From: Roseofilum reptotaenium CS-1145
Lineage (GTDB): Bacteria; Cyanobacteriota; Cyanobacteriia; Cyanobacteriales; Desertifilaceae
Length of the DNA: 59,552 nucleotides
Assembly (NCBI RefSeq): GCF_028330985.1
Contig: NZ_JAQMUE010000004.1
Span: 1-59,552 of the forward strand
Reading direction: 5' to 3'
How positions within the stretch are numbered: the stretch's first letter is position 1; every line of letters begins with the position of its first letter. Both the position numbers and the translations under genes were made by a program. Below the pieces are notes generated by a model that saw only the letters and a program-made list of their open reading frames with translations, was not told the DNA's origin and ran no database searches. Below are positions 17,266-27,043 of the stretch, piece after piece.

Positions 17266-18601
17266 TCATCACTTGTTCAATCTGGTCTGGAGTCGTTGGT
17301 AATTGTGCTGTTAATATCTCTGCCCCTTGGTCTGTAACTAATACATCGTCTTCAATGCGAATCCCGCGTACATCTTTAAACTGAGCAAGCTTTTCCCATT
17401 GAACAAGTTTATCATATTGATGGCGGAATTGGGGATTATCTAAAATCGCTGGGACTTGATAAAATCCGGGTTCAATGGTAATGACCATTCCTGGTTGGAG
17501 AGGACGATTTAATCGCAAAAACTGCAAGCCAAAGCGATCGCTCCTTTTGCGTCCTTGAGTATAACCCGCTAAATCACCCAAATCTTCCATATCATGGACA
17601 TCTAAACCCAATAAATGACCAATTCCATGGGGAAAAAAGAGGGCATGGGCATCCTGTTCTACTAAGGTTTCTGGATTGCCAATTAAAATGCCTAAATCCA
17701 CTAATCCTTCTGCCATGGCCAAGGCTCCCTCTAAGTGGATTTCCTCATATTCTTGACCGGGTTTGACTTGAGCAATACAGCGATCGTGGGCAGCTAAAAC
17801 GACCTCATAAATTGCCCGTTGAGTGGGGGAAAATTGCCCATTCACCGGCCAAGTGCGGGTAATATCAGATGCCCATCCCCCCAGAGTTTCGGCTCCTGCA
17901 TCCACGAGCAATAAATCTCCAGGAGTTAAGGGATGAGCAGAGCGATCGTGATGTAGAATTTCTCCATGAACCGTGACAATACTTGAATAGGCTGGAGTCA
18001 TTTCATGGGCAATAAATACGCTTTCAATGAGCGATCGCACCTGAGCCTCCGTACTAGCCTTGGCTGTCCCCTTCATCCCGGTTAAGTGCGCTTCCACACT
18101 CACCGAAACTACTTGCCGAATTTCTGATAAAGCCAGTTCGTCATGGCACAGACGCAACTCAACCACTGCCTTAGCTAACTCTAAATCTTGACCCTCCAGA
18201 GGAGATACAGAACGACCCAAGCACTGCATTTGTTGCTGGCGAGTTGCCCAATCTTGCACTGGTAGCGTTGCGGCATCTTCGGCTCTCTCAGCTAAAGCAG
18301 CTAAGGGATAATAGGCATCAGCACCCATTTGTTCTGCCCATTGAGCCGCAGTCGGTTCCGGGCCATGCCATAATACCGAACCCGGGGCAGGATCGTCCAC
18401 AAATAATTCTAGCTTGCCCCGATCTAAACGAATCGCTGCGCGGGGAATGGAGAGACCAGCAAAATAGAGAAAATGACTATTGGCGCGAAAGGGATAAACA
18501 TTCGCTGGAAAATTGCGGGGACTGGGTTGACCCGACCAGAGGACAACCGGAAAATCAATGTGTTGAGAGAGGTTAGAGCGGCGTGATGATGCCAAAATCA
18601 T
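17258..18601 (-). CDS. pepP: Xaa-Pro aminopeptidase (M24B metallopeptidase)
   Basis: 447 residues. An N-terminal creatinase-like domain (~1-170) precedes the pita-bread catalytic domain. Metal ligands are visible: two Asp in LLVDAGAETLGGWASDITRT, His in FPHGIGHLLGLDVHD, Glu in ITIEPGFY and Glu in GIRIEDDVLV. It removes N-terminal residues preceding proline, in the cytosol. It overlaps the hemerythrin gene tail to tail by 8 bp and is divergent from the dihydroorotase-like gene. Confidence 0.92.
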   Translation of the reverse strand: MILASSRRSNLSQHIDFPVVLWSGQPSPRNFPANVYPFRANSHFLYFAGLSIPRAAIRLDRGKLELFVDDPAPGSVLWHGPEPTAAQWAEQMGADAYYPLAALAERAEDAATLPVQDWATRQQQMQCLGRSVSPLEGQDLELAKAVVELRLCHDELALSEIRQVVSVSVEAHLTGMKGTAKASTEAQVRSLIESVFIAHEMTPAYSSIVTVHGEILHHDRSAHPLTPGDLLLVDAGAETLGGWASDITRTWPVNGQFSPTQRAIYEVVLAAHDRCIAQVKPGQEYEEIHLEGALAMAEGLVDLGILIGNPETLVEQDAHALFFPHGIGHLLGLDVHDMEDLGDLAGYTQGRKRSDRFGLQFLRLNRPLQPGMVITIEPGFYQVPAILDNPQFRHQYDKLVQWEKLAQFKDVRGIRIEDDVLVTDQGAEILTAQLPTTPDQIEQVMIN

Positions 18602-18710
18602 ATCTCGAAAGAAGTTGGGTAAAATCGAAGCTTAAATGCTCTTTCCATGTGCGAGTCAAAGGGTTTTTCACATTGTAGTACCTAAGATGTAATTGTGGTA
18701 GCCTATGTTT

Positions 18711-18745
18711 AGTCAAGCCGCCCTTCCAGGGCGGGGTTTCCGACC
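18711..18745 (+). repeat. GC-rich hairpin resembling an IS200/IS605-type end
   Basis: CCGCCCT-TCC-AGGGCGG (18718-18734) is a perfect hairpin between AGTCAAG and GGTTTCCGACCC. Hairpins of this form with these flanks are typical of the ends of IS200/IS605-family elements and their TnpB-associated RNAs. No transposase is nearby, so it is at most a relic; it lies 22 bp before the next start codon and may act as a leader hairpin. Confidence 0.35.
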
Positions 18746-18756
18746 CAATTTTTCTG

Positions 18757-20112
18757 ATGAGTACGCTGCTTAAACAAGTGCGGGCGATCGATCCCATCGC
18801 CCAAACTGACCAGATTCAAGATGTATGGTTAGATCATGGCAAACTTAAAGCCATAGGTGCGTCCATCGATCGCTATCCCCCAGAAACTGAAGTGCATGAT
18901 GGCCGGGGACTGATCGTCGCACCGGGATTGGTGGATCTATATAGTCAAAGTGGGGAACCGGGGTTTGAAGAGCGGGAAACTCTGGAGTCTTTAGTCTGTG
19001 CAGCTAGAGCCGGGGGATTTATTCGGGTGGGTGTATTGCCAACGACTAACCCACCCATCGATAACCCAGCAACTGTATCTCTGCTGACAGGAAAAGCGCC
19101 TCAGTCTCTGGGGGTACAACTCTCCTTTTGGGGGGCGCTTACCCAAGGAGCAAAAGGGCAACAAATGAATGAGTTGGCGGAGTTAGCCAGTGTGGGTGTG
19201 GTGGGGTTTAGTGATGGCCTAGCGATCGCCAATTTACTCCTCTTACGACGATTATTAGAATATGCCGGGCCGTTAGGAAAACCGGTAGCCATCTGGCCGT
19301 TGGCAGTAGATTTAGCCACCAATGGGGTAATGCGCGAAGGCCTGATGTCTACCCAGTTAGGCTTACCCGGAATTCCCGCCGCTGCCGAAACCGCAGCATT
19401 GGCGGCACTTCTAGAATTGGTTGCCCAAACCCAAACCCATGTCCATGTCATGCGAGTGTCTACTGCACGGTCTGTACAGTTGATTCAAGAGGCAAAGGAG
19501 AGTGGACTTCCGGTCACTGCAAGTACCAGTTGGATGCATTTATTATTGGATACGGAGTCCATTTCCTCCCATCATCATGGCGATCGCCGTCCATCTGGAC
19601 AGCGAGCAGATTTTATGTATAACTTGATTCCCTATGATCCAAGTTTCCGCTTAATGGCTCCTTTGGGCAATCCTGAAGATCGAGAAGCCTTGATTGGGGG
19701 GGTGAGCCAAGGTGCAATCGATGCGATCGCCATTGACCATACGCCCTATACTTATGAAGAAAAAACAGTCGGCTTTGAAACGGCTCCGGCAGGGGCGATC
19801 GGCTTAGAATTAGCTCTACCCCTACTCTGGCAAGGATTAGTAGAAACGGGAGAACTCTCAGCCGTGCAATTATGGCGCAGCTTAAGTACCCATCCAGCTT
19901 TATGCTTACATCAAACGCCACCAAGTTTCGATGTGGGGCAACCCGCAGAGTTAATTGTATTCGATCCTCAAGTGTCTTGGACTCCAGATAACACGACTCT
20001 GAAATCCCTCGCAGCCAATACACCTTGGTTGCATCAGGCTTTACAGGGTCGGGTGATTCACCGATGTGATGTCGATCGCCCATCAACCCCTAGGTCGTTA
20101 ACCTTAACTTAG
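18757..20112 (+). CDS. pyrC: Dihydroorotase-like protein lacking most metal ligands
   Basis: 451 residues, matching the long type-I dihydroorotase over its full length (GLIVAPGLVDLY, VLPTTNPPIDNPATVSLL, AIDHTPYTYEEKTVGFE). The conserved metal-binding DxHxH is replaced by DLYSQ, the later HxxHxS His is missing (VHVMRVST), and DHAPH reads DHTPY; one His remains in SWMHLLL. The canonical binuclear Zn site therefore cannot form. Either it is a non-catalytic partner of aspartate transcarbamoylase, as described for PyrC' in other bacteria, or it uses different chemistry. The symbol reflects family, not proven activity. Confidence 0.8.
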   Translation: MSTLLKQVRAIDPIAQTDQIQDVWLDHGKLKAIGASIDRYPPETEVHDGRGLIVAPGLVDLYSQSGEPGFEERETLESLVCAARAGGFIRVGVLPTTNPPIDNPATVSLLTGKAPQSLGVQLSFWGALTQGAKGQQMNELAELASVGVVGFSDGLAIANLLLLRRLLEYAGPLGKPVAIWPLAVDLATNGVMREGLMSTQLGLPGIPAAAETAALAALLELVAQTQTHVHVMRVSTARSVQLIQEAKESGLPVTASTSWMHLLLDTESISSHHHGDRRPSGQRADFMYNLIPYDPSFRLMAPLGNPEDREALIGGVSQGAIDAIAIDHTPYTYEEKTVGFETAPAGAIGLELALPLLWQGLVETGELSAVQLWRSLSTHPALCLHQTPPSFDVGQPAELIVFDPQVSWTPDNTTLKSLAANTPWLHQALQGRVIHRCDVDRPSTPRSLTLT

Positions 20113-20214
20113 ATAAAACTGTTCACTCAGTGGACCGGTTACACTTCTGGAAACAATACTGCCAAATCCCAGTCCTACAGGCTAGGCTGATACTTAAGCT
20201 TTAAATTAGGGATT

Positions 20215-21162
20215 ATGGGAAAAGAACTGGCAATCCGTACCTCTGGACTAACCAAGCAATTTGATCGTCATATTGCAGTCAACGACTTAGATTTAGAAGT
20301 TGGACGCGGTGAAGTCTATGGTTTGATTGGCCCCAACGGTGCAGGGAAAACGACCTTAATTCGTATGTTGGCAGCGGCTGAAGAGCCAACAACAGGTGAG
20401 ATTTATATTAATGGCGATCGCCTCCTCAGAGACCATTCTAACCCCAGCCTAAAACGGCGTATTGGTTATCTACCGGACGATTTCCCGGTTTATGACGATC
20501 TCACAGTTTGGGATTATTTAGACTATTTTGCCCGCTTATATCAACTCAAAGACCCGCGCCGTCGGCAACGCCTCTATGATGTGCTAGAACTGGTACAACT
20601 GGGCAATAAACGTAATAGTCAGATTTCCACCCTCTCGCGGGGGATGAAACAGCGACTTTCCCTAGCCCGAACCATTATCCATGAACCCATTGTTTTATTG
20701 CTTGATGAACCGGTTTCGGGATTAGACCCCATTGCGCGGATGCAGTTTCGGGAAATTATTAAAGTTCTCCAAGAAGCGGGAATGACGGTTTTAATTTCTT
20801 CCCATGTCCTCAGTGACTTGGCAGAACTCTGCACGTCTGTGGGAATCATGGAATTGGGCTACCTAGTGGAAAGTACAACTCTAAAGGATTTGTATCAACG
20901 ACTAAGTCGTCAACAAATCTCGATCGCAACCCTGGGATCTCAAGATGCACTGATTACAGAACTTAAACAATTTTCCCAAGTGGATGGATGGGAAACTCTC
21001 TCATCCGGTCATTTACGGGTCAACTTTAACGGAACCCCAGAAGAGAGCGCCGAGTTATTGCGATCGCTCGTGAGCGCGAATTTACTGGTAACTGAGTTTT
21101 ACGCCACTCAGGAAGACTTAGAAACCATCTTCCTGAAACTGGGTCATAAACAAGCATCTTAA
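20215..21162 (+). CDS. ABC-2 type transporter ATP-binding protein
   Basis: 315 residues. Walker A is GPNGAGKTT (~38-46), the Q-loop region is RRIGYLPDDFPVYDDLTVW, the signature LSRGMKQRLSLA, Walker B VLLLDEPVSGLDP and the H-switch ISSHVLSDLAE. A C-terminal ~80-residue extension is typical of CcmA/NodI-like export ATPases. It should energise the membrane protein encoded 110 bp downstream. The substrate is unknown. Confidence 0.92.
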   Translation: MGKELAIRTSGLTKQFDRHIAVNDLDLEVGRGEVYGLIGPNGAGKTTLIRMLAAAEEPTTGEIYINGDRLLRDHSNPSLKRRIGYLPDDFPVYDDLTVWDYLDYFARLYQLKDPRRRQRLYDVLELVQLGNKRNSQISTLSRGMKQRLSLARTIIHEPIVLLLDEPVSGLDPIARMQFREIIKVLQEAGMTVLISSHVLSDLAELCTSVGIMELGYLVESTTLKDLYQRLSRQQISIATLGSQDALITELKQFSQVDGWETLSSGHLRVNFNGTPEESAELLRSLVSANLLVTEFYATQEDLETIFLKLGHKQAS

Positions 21163-21207
21163 TCTAAGGATGAACATCTGTAAGAAGGGAGTCGGCAGTG
21201 GGTAATA

Positions 21208-21240
21208 TTTCCCCCTATCCCCCTATCTCCCTATCCCCCA
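21208..21240 (+). repeat. CT-rich CCCCTATC array
   Basis: Imperfect repeats of CCCCTATC/CTCCCTATC lie between the ATPase and permease genes, the same kind of array found at 4240-4294 and 58305-58340. Confidence 0.5.
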
Positions 21241-21272
21241 AGATCTAACCTTGTGCCCCCTATAAAGGATAT

Positions 21273-22937
21273 ATGACGATGAGACTAGATTTAATGAATG
21301 CAATTGGGGAGATCAACCCCCAATTATTTCGAGAACTTAAAGGCCGGTTTAAGACTCGGAACATCATAGTTGCCGGTGGTATGTCTTTATTTACCCAAAT
21401 CTTGGTGCTATTTGGCTTCCTTAATGAATTACCCAATCGCCATAGGGAATTTCATCGCTATTGTACCGAAGGCAATGAGAAGTACTACTACAACCAGTTA
21501 CGTTGCTTGACGGATCAATTCGGCAACCTAGAAATTAACTGGCAACTGTGGTGGTCGGATGTTTTTGTCTGGTTAACTGTGGTGGGTGTATTTGCCTTCT
21601 TAGTCGGCGGAACCTATTTAATTATTAGCGACCTTGACCGAGAAGAGCGCAAGGGAACCCTCAATTTCATTCGCCTGAGTCCCCAATCTACCCAACAAAT
21701 TTTGATGGGTAAACTGCTCGGAGCGCCCAGCTTACTCTATTTTGGCTGCTTCCTGGCTTTTCCCCTCCATCTGTGGGCAGCAATTAATCTGCATATGCCC
21801 CTAGGGTTACTCGCCCTCTATTATGGAGTGCTATTGGCTTGTAGTGCCTTCTTTTTCAGTGGTTCCATTCTCTTCGGTTTGGTCAGTCATTGGATGGGTG
21901 GCTTCCAAGCTTGGTTAGGCGGTGCTTTGGTTACGGCATTTCTGTTTTTCACGTTCCTGATGCGCGTCGAAGATGCGCCCATTGATGTCCTGAAACTGGT
22001 TTCGCCTTCTAGCTTAATTCCCTATCTAATTGAGAAAAAATGGTTGCCTCATATTTGGCTCTTTCATTACAATTTAATCGATTTGCTGGATCATTCGATG
22101 GACTGGCATTGGTTTATTCTGCCTATTGGTCAGACCGTGGTGACCTTAAGTATAGCCATGGTGGTGACTTGCGGGGTATGGACAACCTGGAATTGGCTCG
22201 TAATCGATCGCTGTTTCCGCAATCCCAATAAGACTTTAATCAGCAAAAAACAGTCCTTTTGGTTAACCGGATGCTTCAGCGTCTTTACTCTGGGTTTAGC
22301 TCCCCATGGATATGAGTTTGAAAATCTCTATTGTTTGCTGATTTTCAACCTGATTTTCTTTGCCGGATTAATGGCTGCTTTGTCTCCCCAAAGACAGGTT
22401 TGTGTCGATTGGGCCCGGTATCGCCATATGTCGGAAACGCGCCATCAAGGACTATTTCAAGACCTGATATCTGGAGATAAAAGTCCAGCTCTATTAGCGA
22501 TCGCCTTAAATCTACTCCAAGCTCAATTGATCATCCTACCCTGGATTTTAATGTGGCCCGGAGATGAGGGCAATGTTATCCATGGGATCTTCAACCTGTT
22601 ATTGAGCTTTTCTGTCCTGCTCGTTTATGCCAGTGTTGCCCAACTGATGATGATGATGAAATCCAAGAAAAGCGGGATTTGGGCAACCGCAGCGATCGCT
22701 GGGTCTATTACTTTACCTCCGCTGCTGTTCCTGGTTCTGTCTGCCGAACCTCACAACATACCCCTTGTGTGGATGTTTACCATCTTTCCCTGGGAAGCCC
22801 TCAACCATGCATCAGCCGTGACCGTCATGGTCTCCGTGTTAACCCAATGGGCAGTTGTCGGTTTAGTTAGCACCCAATATTCGCGGCAACTGCGACAAGC
22901 GGGGGTTTCGGCCTCTAAAGCCTTGGGTCATGCTTAA
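21273..22937 (+). CDS. ABC transporter membrane (permease) subunit
   Basis: 554 residues with about 12 predicted hydrophobic segments, for example VWLTVVGVFAFLVGGTYLII and WLGGALVTAFLFFTFLM. The first 120 residues carry a periplasmic-type loop (HRYCTEGNEKYYYNQLRC) after the first helix. The segment DLDREERKGTLNFIRLSPQS matches the coupling region of ABC-2 permeases. AAAGGA precedes the ATG. It pairs with the ATPase encoded upstream. The substrate cannot be deduced. Confidence 0.82.
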   Translation: MTMRLDLMNAIGEINPQLFRELKGRFKTRNIIVAGGMSLFTQILVLFGFLNELPNRHREFHRYCTEGNEKYYYNQLRCLTDQFGNLEINWQLWWSDVFVWLTVVGVFAFLVGGTYLIISDLDREERKGTLNFIRLSPQSTQQILMGKLLGAPSLLYFGCFLAFPLHLWAAINLHMPLGLLALYYGVLLACSAFFFSGSILFGLVSHWMGGFQAWLGGALVTAFLFFTFLMRVEDAPIDVLKLVSPSSLIPYLIEKKWLPHIWLFHYNLIDLLDHSMDWHWFILPIGQTVVTLSIAMVVTCGVWTTWNWLVIDRCFRNPNKTLISKKQSFWLTGCFSVFTLGLAPHGYEFENLYCLLIFNLIFFAGLMAALSPQRQVCVDWARYRHMSETRHQGLFQDLISGDKSPALLAIALNLLQAQLIILPWILMWPGDEGNVIHGIFNLLLSFSVLLVYASVAQLMMMMKSKKSGIWATAAIAGSITLPPLLFLVLSAEPHNIPLVWMFTIFPWEALNHASAVTVMVSVLTQWAVVGLVSTQYSRQLRQAGVSASKALGHA

Positions 22938-23035
22938 TATCGAGAACTAAAGGTTACATTAGTTCTCCTTCCAGTTGGCGATCTCGTAAGATTTAGCGAT
23001 CGCCAACTTGATCATGAGCAAAGAAGATAGAGAAT

Positions 23036-23707
23036 ATGCCACAATCACCACTGAGTGAAGCCCTACATGAACTCTCACACTGGATTGAAACCAGCAATTC
23101 TTACCACGCTACGACTCTTCGATATCACAAGCGTCCCTTCTCTGGTCTTGAACCCGGTTTAGAGCGCGAAATGATTGACCTGTATGCCGAAGAGATGAAC
23201 TTCCCACTTTCTGAAGAGATCTATGATTTCTATGAGTGGCACAATCAATCAATTATGTTAGGAGAGTGGTGTAACTCTGTCTATTCTGTACCTCTGGATA
23301 CTGGACTCGTCTGGGTTGCCGAAAAAGGGGCATCCCAAATGCCCATTCTGTTTGGGGATGTTCCCTATTATGTCGTTGAGCCAGCGGTTAGCAATTCACA
23401 ATCTTCAAAAATTTACTGCTATGACGGTTGGGATAAGGAGAAACGAGAATTCACGCCCCTCGTTCCCGATGTTCAAGCTCCTAGTCTGACCTGTGTGTTT
23501 CAAGCTGCCGCAGAGTGTGCTAGAACCCATGATGCAATTTCGGTAAGCTTGATGCTGATGGACGAAAAAATACCATCCGGCCTTTCTGCTCTTGACCGAG
23601 GAGCCTATATGTACGAGCGTAGGAAATATGCTGAGTCATTGCTAAAACCGATCTATACCCAGTACGGTATTGATACAACTCGATTGTGTTGTGGTCTATG
23701 GGGCTAA
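23036..23707 (+). CDS. SMI1/KNR4 family protein
   Basis: 223 residues. The N-terminal half has the family features: a helical start, then LEREMIDLYAEEMNFPLSEE and IYDFYEWHNQS, an acidic, aromatic-rich fold found in immunity proteins of contact-dependent toxin systems and in general regulators. The C-terminus is Cys/Gly-rich (TTRLCCGLWG). No toxin gene is adjacent, so an immunity role is not supported here. It is bounded by HIP1 sites on both sides. Confidence 0.7.
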   Translation: MPQSPLSEALHELSHWIETSNSYHATTLRYHKRPFSGLEPGLEREMIDLYAEEMNFPLSEEIYDFYEWHNQSIMLGEWCNSVYSVPLDTGLVWVAEKGASQMPILFGDVPYYVVEPAVSNSQSSKIYCYDGWDKEKREFTPLVPDVQAPSLTCVFQAAAECARTHDAISVSLMLMDEKIPSGLSALDRGAYMYERRKYAESLLKPIYTQYGIDTTRLCCGLWG

Positions 23708-23770
23708 TTGGCGATCGCCAACTTTTGTTATACCCTGACGGGTAACCCATTACGCATTACCCAGACATTC

Positions 23771-24988
23771 ATGTTACTTGAATTCGCCTTAATAATCCTG
23801 GTATCGCTACTCTTCTATTATCTGTTTATACAGATCAAAATGCCGGGATTATTGGGATTAGTCACTACTGGATTAATCATTGGCCCCAGTTTTCTCGATT
23901 GGGTAAGCGATCCTGTTTTAGCGCTCTTGAAAGAATTCAAAACAGTCGCGTTAATTGTGATTTTGATTCGTGCTGGTTTGGGCATTAATCGCGCTACCTT
24001 AAATACCATTGGTGGGCCAGCCATTCGCCTCAGTTGTATTCCCGGAATTATTGAGGGCAGCGTGATTTTACTGCTATCCCATTTTCTCTTACATTTAACC
24101 TGGATTGAAGGGGGAATGCTGGGGTTTATTGTAGCAGCCGTTTCCCCAGCCGTGGTTGTGCCATCCATGCTCGAACTTAAGGATGCGGGTTGGGGAAAAC
24201 ACAAAGAAGTGCCGACTTTAGTATTAGCTGGTGCATCGGTGGATGATGTATTTGCTATTACTATTTTTGGTGTTTTTGTTGGTTTAGCGACGGGTGAATC
24301 GTTAAATGTAACCCATGTATTGGTGAGTGTTCCCCTGGGAATTTTCGTGGGTGCAGCCATTGGGGCGGGGATTGGGTTTGGCTTGGTATGGTTCTTTAAG
24401 CGCTATCATATCCGGGATACCAAAAAAGTAATTATATTTACAATGATTGCGGTGCTCTTTTATGAGTTTACCGAAGTCGATGCGGTGAAAAACCTCATTC
24501 CGATCGCCGGTTTATTAGGAATTATGGCGATCGGGTTTATCATTCTGGAAAAATATGATACTCTTGCCCATCGCCTAGCCGCTAAATTTGGTAAAGTGTG
24601 GGTGTTAGCGGAAATCCTGTTATTTGTCTATATTGGTACACAAGTAGACCTGAATCAAATCAGTGTGGAAGTATTGGGGATTGGCTTGTTGATTCTGTTT
24701 TTGGGCTTACTCGCTCGCAGTGTGGGGGTATGGCTTTCCTTACTCAAGTCCCATTTGAACCGTAAAGAAAAGCTCTTTTGCATCATTGCCTATTGGCCCA
24801 AAGCAACAGTACAAGCTGCCATTGGTGCAGTGCCCCTGAGTTTATTTTATGACGGTAAAATGACCTCAATGACAGAAGTAACAGGACAAACCATTTTAGC
24901 GATCGCCGTTTTGAGTATAATTGTAACTGCCCCCCTAGGGGCGATCGGCATTCAGTGGAGCGGGCCAAAACTTCTGAGTAAACCGTAA
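23771..24988 (+). CDS. Cation:proton antiporter (CPA2-type)
   Basis: 405 residues from ATG 23771; a TTG at 23708 would add 21 hydrophilic residues and is less likely. About 12 membrane helices are seen. Segments typical of the Na+/H+ exchanger domain are LLGLVTTGLIIGPSFLDWV and the pore region LAGASVDDVFAITIFGVFVG, in which the adjacent Asp residues match the ion-binding motif of electrogenic exchangers. It likely exchanges Na+ or K+ for H+ across the plasma or thylakoid membrane. Confidence 0.85.
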   Translation: MLLEFALIILVSLLFYYLFIQIKMPGLLGLVTTGLIIGPSFLDWVSDPVLALLKEFKTVALIVILIRAGLGINRATLNTIGGPAIRLSCIPGIIEGSVILLLSHFLLHLTWIEGGMLGFIVAAVSPAVVVPSMLELKDAGWGKHKEVPTLVLAGASVDDVFAITIFGVFVGLATGESLNVTHVLVSVPLGIFVGAAIGAGIGFGLVWFFKRYHIRDTKKVIIFTMIAVLFYEFTEVDAVKNLIPIAGLLGIMAIGFIILEKYDTLAHRLAAKFGKVWVLAEILLFVYIGTQVDLNQISVEVLGIGLLILFLGLLARSVGVWLSLLKSHLNRKEKLFCIIAYWPKATVQAAIGAVPLSLFYDGKMTSMTEVTGQTILAIAVLSIIVTAPLGAIGIQWSGPKLLSKP

Positions 24989-25099
24989 TCTAGCGGCAAT
25001 AGGAAATATGAAGTTCCCATTAAACAAGGGGCTTAGAGCCAATTGCCTCTCAAGGATCAATTCGTGGCAAGATTAAATAGAAATGATATTAGGACATTT

Positions 25100-25143
25100 C
25101 CTATTATCTATTGCCTATTGCCTATTGCCTATTGCCTATTCCC
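25100..25143. repeat. CCTATTG heptamer array at the ndk 3' end
   Basis: About five CCTATTG units run from 25100 to 25143. The ndk stop codon (25136-25138, minus strand) lies within the array. Confidence 0.8.
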
Positions 25144-25585
25144 GTATCCAGGACATCAGGCTCGGCTCCCAAGAAGCCAATTCTTCTTCCTTAAACCATA
25201 GGTTAATTTCATTTTGAGCCGTTTCGATCGCATCTGAACCATGAATCAGATTTCGGCCAACATCGACCCCAAAATCGCCCCGAATGGTTCCGGGTTCTGC
25301 ATTTAAGGGATTTGTTGCACCGATAATTTTCCGAGCTGATGCAACAACTCCGTCCCCTTCCCAGACCATGGCGACTACTGGCCCAGACGTAATAAACTCG
25401 ATTAAACCACTGAAAAAGGGCCGTTCCTTATGCACAGCATAATGCTGCTCGGCCAGTTCCCGACTGACATTCATCAACTTTAAGCCTACTAACGTAAAGC
25501 CTTTGCTTTCCAAGCGACTGATGATGTTACCCACTAATCCCCGTTGTACACCATCGGGTTTAATGGCTAGAAAAGTACGTTCCAA
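25136..25585 (-). CDS. ndk: Nucleoside diphosphate kinase
   Basis: 149 residues from a TTG start at 25585, chosen because GGAGA lies 5 nt upstream, the product then begins (M)[18 protein letters not shown] like its orthologues, and the length equals the family norm. An upstream TTG at 25618 would add 11 residues that include the ribosome-binding site. The catalytic His is in [16 protein letters not shown] and the nucleotide-binding region in [11 protein letters not shown]. It transfers gamma-phosphates among NTPs. Its end lies in a heptamer array. Confidence 0.95.
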   Translation of the reverse strand: MERTFLAIKPDGVQRGLVGNIISRLESKGFTLVGLKLMNVSRELAEQHYAVHKERPFFSGLIEFITSGPVVAMVWEGDGVVASARKIIGATNPLNAEPGTIRGDFGVDVGRNLIHGSDAIETAQNEINLWFKEEELASWEPSLMSWIRE

Positions 25586-25678
25586 AGCGATCTCCTTTTT
25601 AGGTTGAGCCAGCTTCAATTATCTCATTAAACCCAAAATATAATGGATTAATTAGGGATTAACGGGAGAATCATCAAT

Positions 25679-27043
25679 ATGACCCTACACCAATGCAATG
25701 ATTTGATTGCCCAACGCTATCGGATTATTGACGCTTTAGGTCAAGGAGGGATGGGAATCACCTATGAGGCTGAAGACTTGAGCAATCATCAAAGGGTCGC
25801 AATCAAGGCAGTATCGTTAAAGCAAGCACAAGAGTGGAAGGTTTTGGAACTGTTTGAACGAGAAGCTAAGGTGATTGCCCATTTGCATCATCCCCAACTT
25901 CCCCAATACCTCGATTTCTTTCATGTCGATACTCAAAACGATCGCATCTTCTATTTAATTCGGGAATTAGTTGCTGGAGCGTCTTTAGAGGATGTGATTC
26001 AAAACGGGAAGCATTTCACGGAAGAAGAAATCAGGGATATTACCGTGCAAATCCTAAAAATACTGGTCTATCTCCATAACTTTACGCCTCCTATTATCCA
26101 TCGGGATATCAAACCCCAGAATATTATTTATCAACCGGATGGTCAAGTTTTCTTGGTTGACTTTGGTGCAGTGCAAGAGGTTTATCGACAGACGATTTCT
26201 AGTGGTCAAACCTTTGTCGGTACAATTGGGTATATGCCACCGGAACAGTTAACAGGTAAAGCCTATTTTTCCTCCGATTTATATAGTTTAGGTGCAACCG
26301 TATTATATTTACTTACCCATCATTCTCCCGATCGCCTGCCTCAGAAACGGATGAAAATTGATTTTCACTCTTCGGTGAACAGTTCATCGACATTAGCGGA
26401 TTGGCTCGATCGTGTTTTAGAACCGATGTTTGAGGATCGCTTTGAGTCCGCAACTGAGGCATTAAAGGCGCTCGAAAGTCAGTCTCATATAGATATCAGA
26501 AAAGATATCGCTGATGTATACACATATCCAAAGCCCAAAAAAAGTAATATCACACTACACAAAACCTCTGGATTATTAGTGATGAATATTCCCCCAAGAG
26601 GCTTTCGTTCAGAAGATGGTTTTATATGGATATTTGCTTTATTTTGGAATGGATCCATGTTACTTGGTATTTTGGCACACGGACTGAGCCTGATTTTTTC
26701 TTTTGCGATCCTGCATATTTTGGTGGGTTTGGGCTTTATTCTCTATTTATCCTGGAGTTCAGGGGTGAGAACCTATATGAGAATAGACTCAGATGATTTT
26801 TGGCTTCAATGGAAAGTGTGGTTTCTTAATCGTACAATTCAAGGCAAAACATCAGATTTAGAACAAATTTGTGTCCACGATACTCAGACTAAAGTCAAGG
26901 GTAGACCTCTGCTAAATTGTGCCCTATTTGAAGGGGTGAAAAAGCATCAATTTGGCTCTTTTATTTCCTTCCGAGAAAAGGAATGGTTAGTAGCGGAAAT
27001 TTCAGAGTGGTTGGAAGAGAACAGGCGATCGCCAGAAACCTAG
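25679..27043 (+). CDS. Serine/threonine protein kinase with C-terminal membrane segments
   Basis: 454 residues. The kinase domain (~10-275) has the glycine loop LGQGGMGITYEAED, the Lys of VAIKAV, the catalytic loop IIHRDIKPQNII, the DFG motif VDFGAV and GTIGYMPPEQ. Two hydrophobic segments (~315-365: FIWIFALFWNGSMLLGILAH and IFSFAILHILVGLGFILYLS) place the C-terminal ~90 residues near the membrane. The substrate is unknown. It is divergent from ndk. Confidence 0.9.
   Translation: MTLHQCNDLIAQRYRIIDALGQGGMGITYEAEDLSNHQRVAIKAVSLKQAQEWKVLELFEREAKVIAHLHHPQLPQYLDFFHVDTQNDRIFYLIRELVAGASLEDVIQNGKHFTEEEIRDITVQILKILVYLHNFTPPIIHRDIKPQNIIYQPDGQVFLVDFGAVQEVYRQTISSGQTFVGTIGYMPPEQLTGKAYFSSDLYSLGATVLYLLTHHSPDRLPQKRMKIDFHSSVNSSSTLADWLDRVLEPMFEDRFESATEALKALESQSHIDIRKDIADVYTYPKPKKSNITLHKTSGLLVMNIPPRGFRSEDGFIWIFALFWNGSMLLGILAHGLSLIFSFAILHILVGLGFILYLSWSSGVRTYMRIDSDDFWLQWKVWFLNRTIQGKTSDLEQICVHDTQTKVKGRPLLNCALFEGVKKHQFGSFISFREKEWLVAEISEWLEENRRSPET

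Noticed and set aside
23818-24360. 180-codon minus-strand frame
   Set aside because: Antisense to the antiporter; low complexity (Thr/Pro/Ser) typical of a complementary shadow frame.
25100-25143. CRISPR-like array
   Set aside because: The 7-bp units are tandem without spacers; no repeat-spacer pattern was found anywhere in the window.
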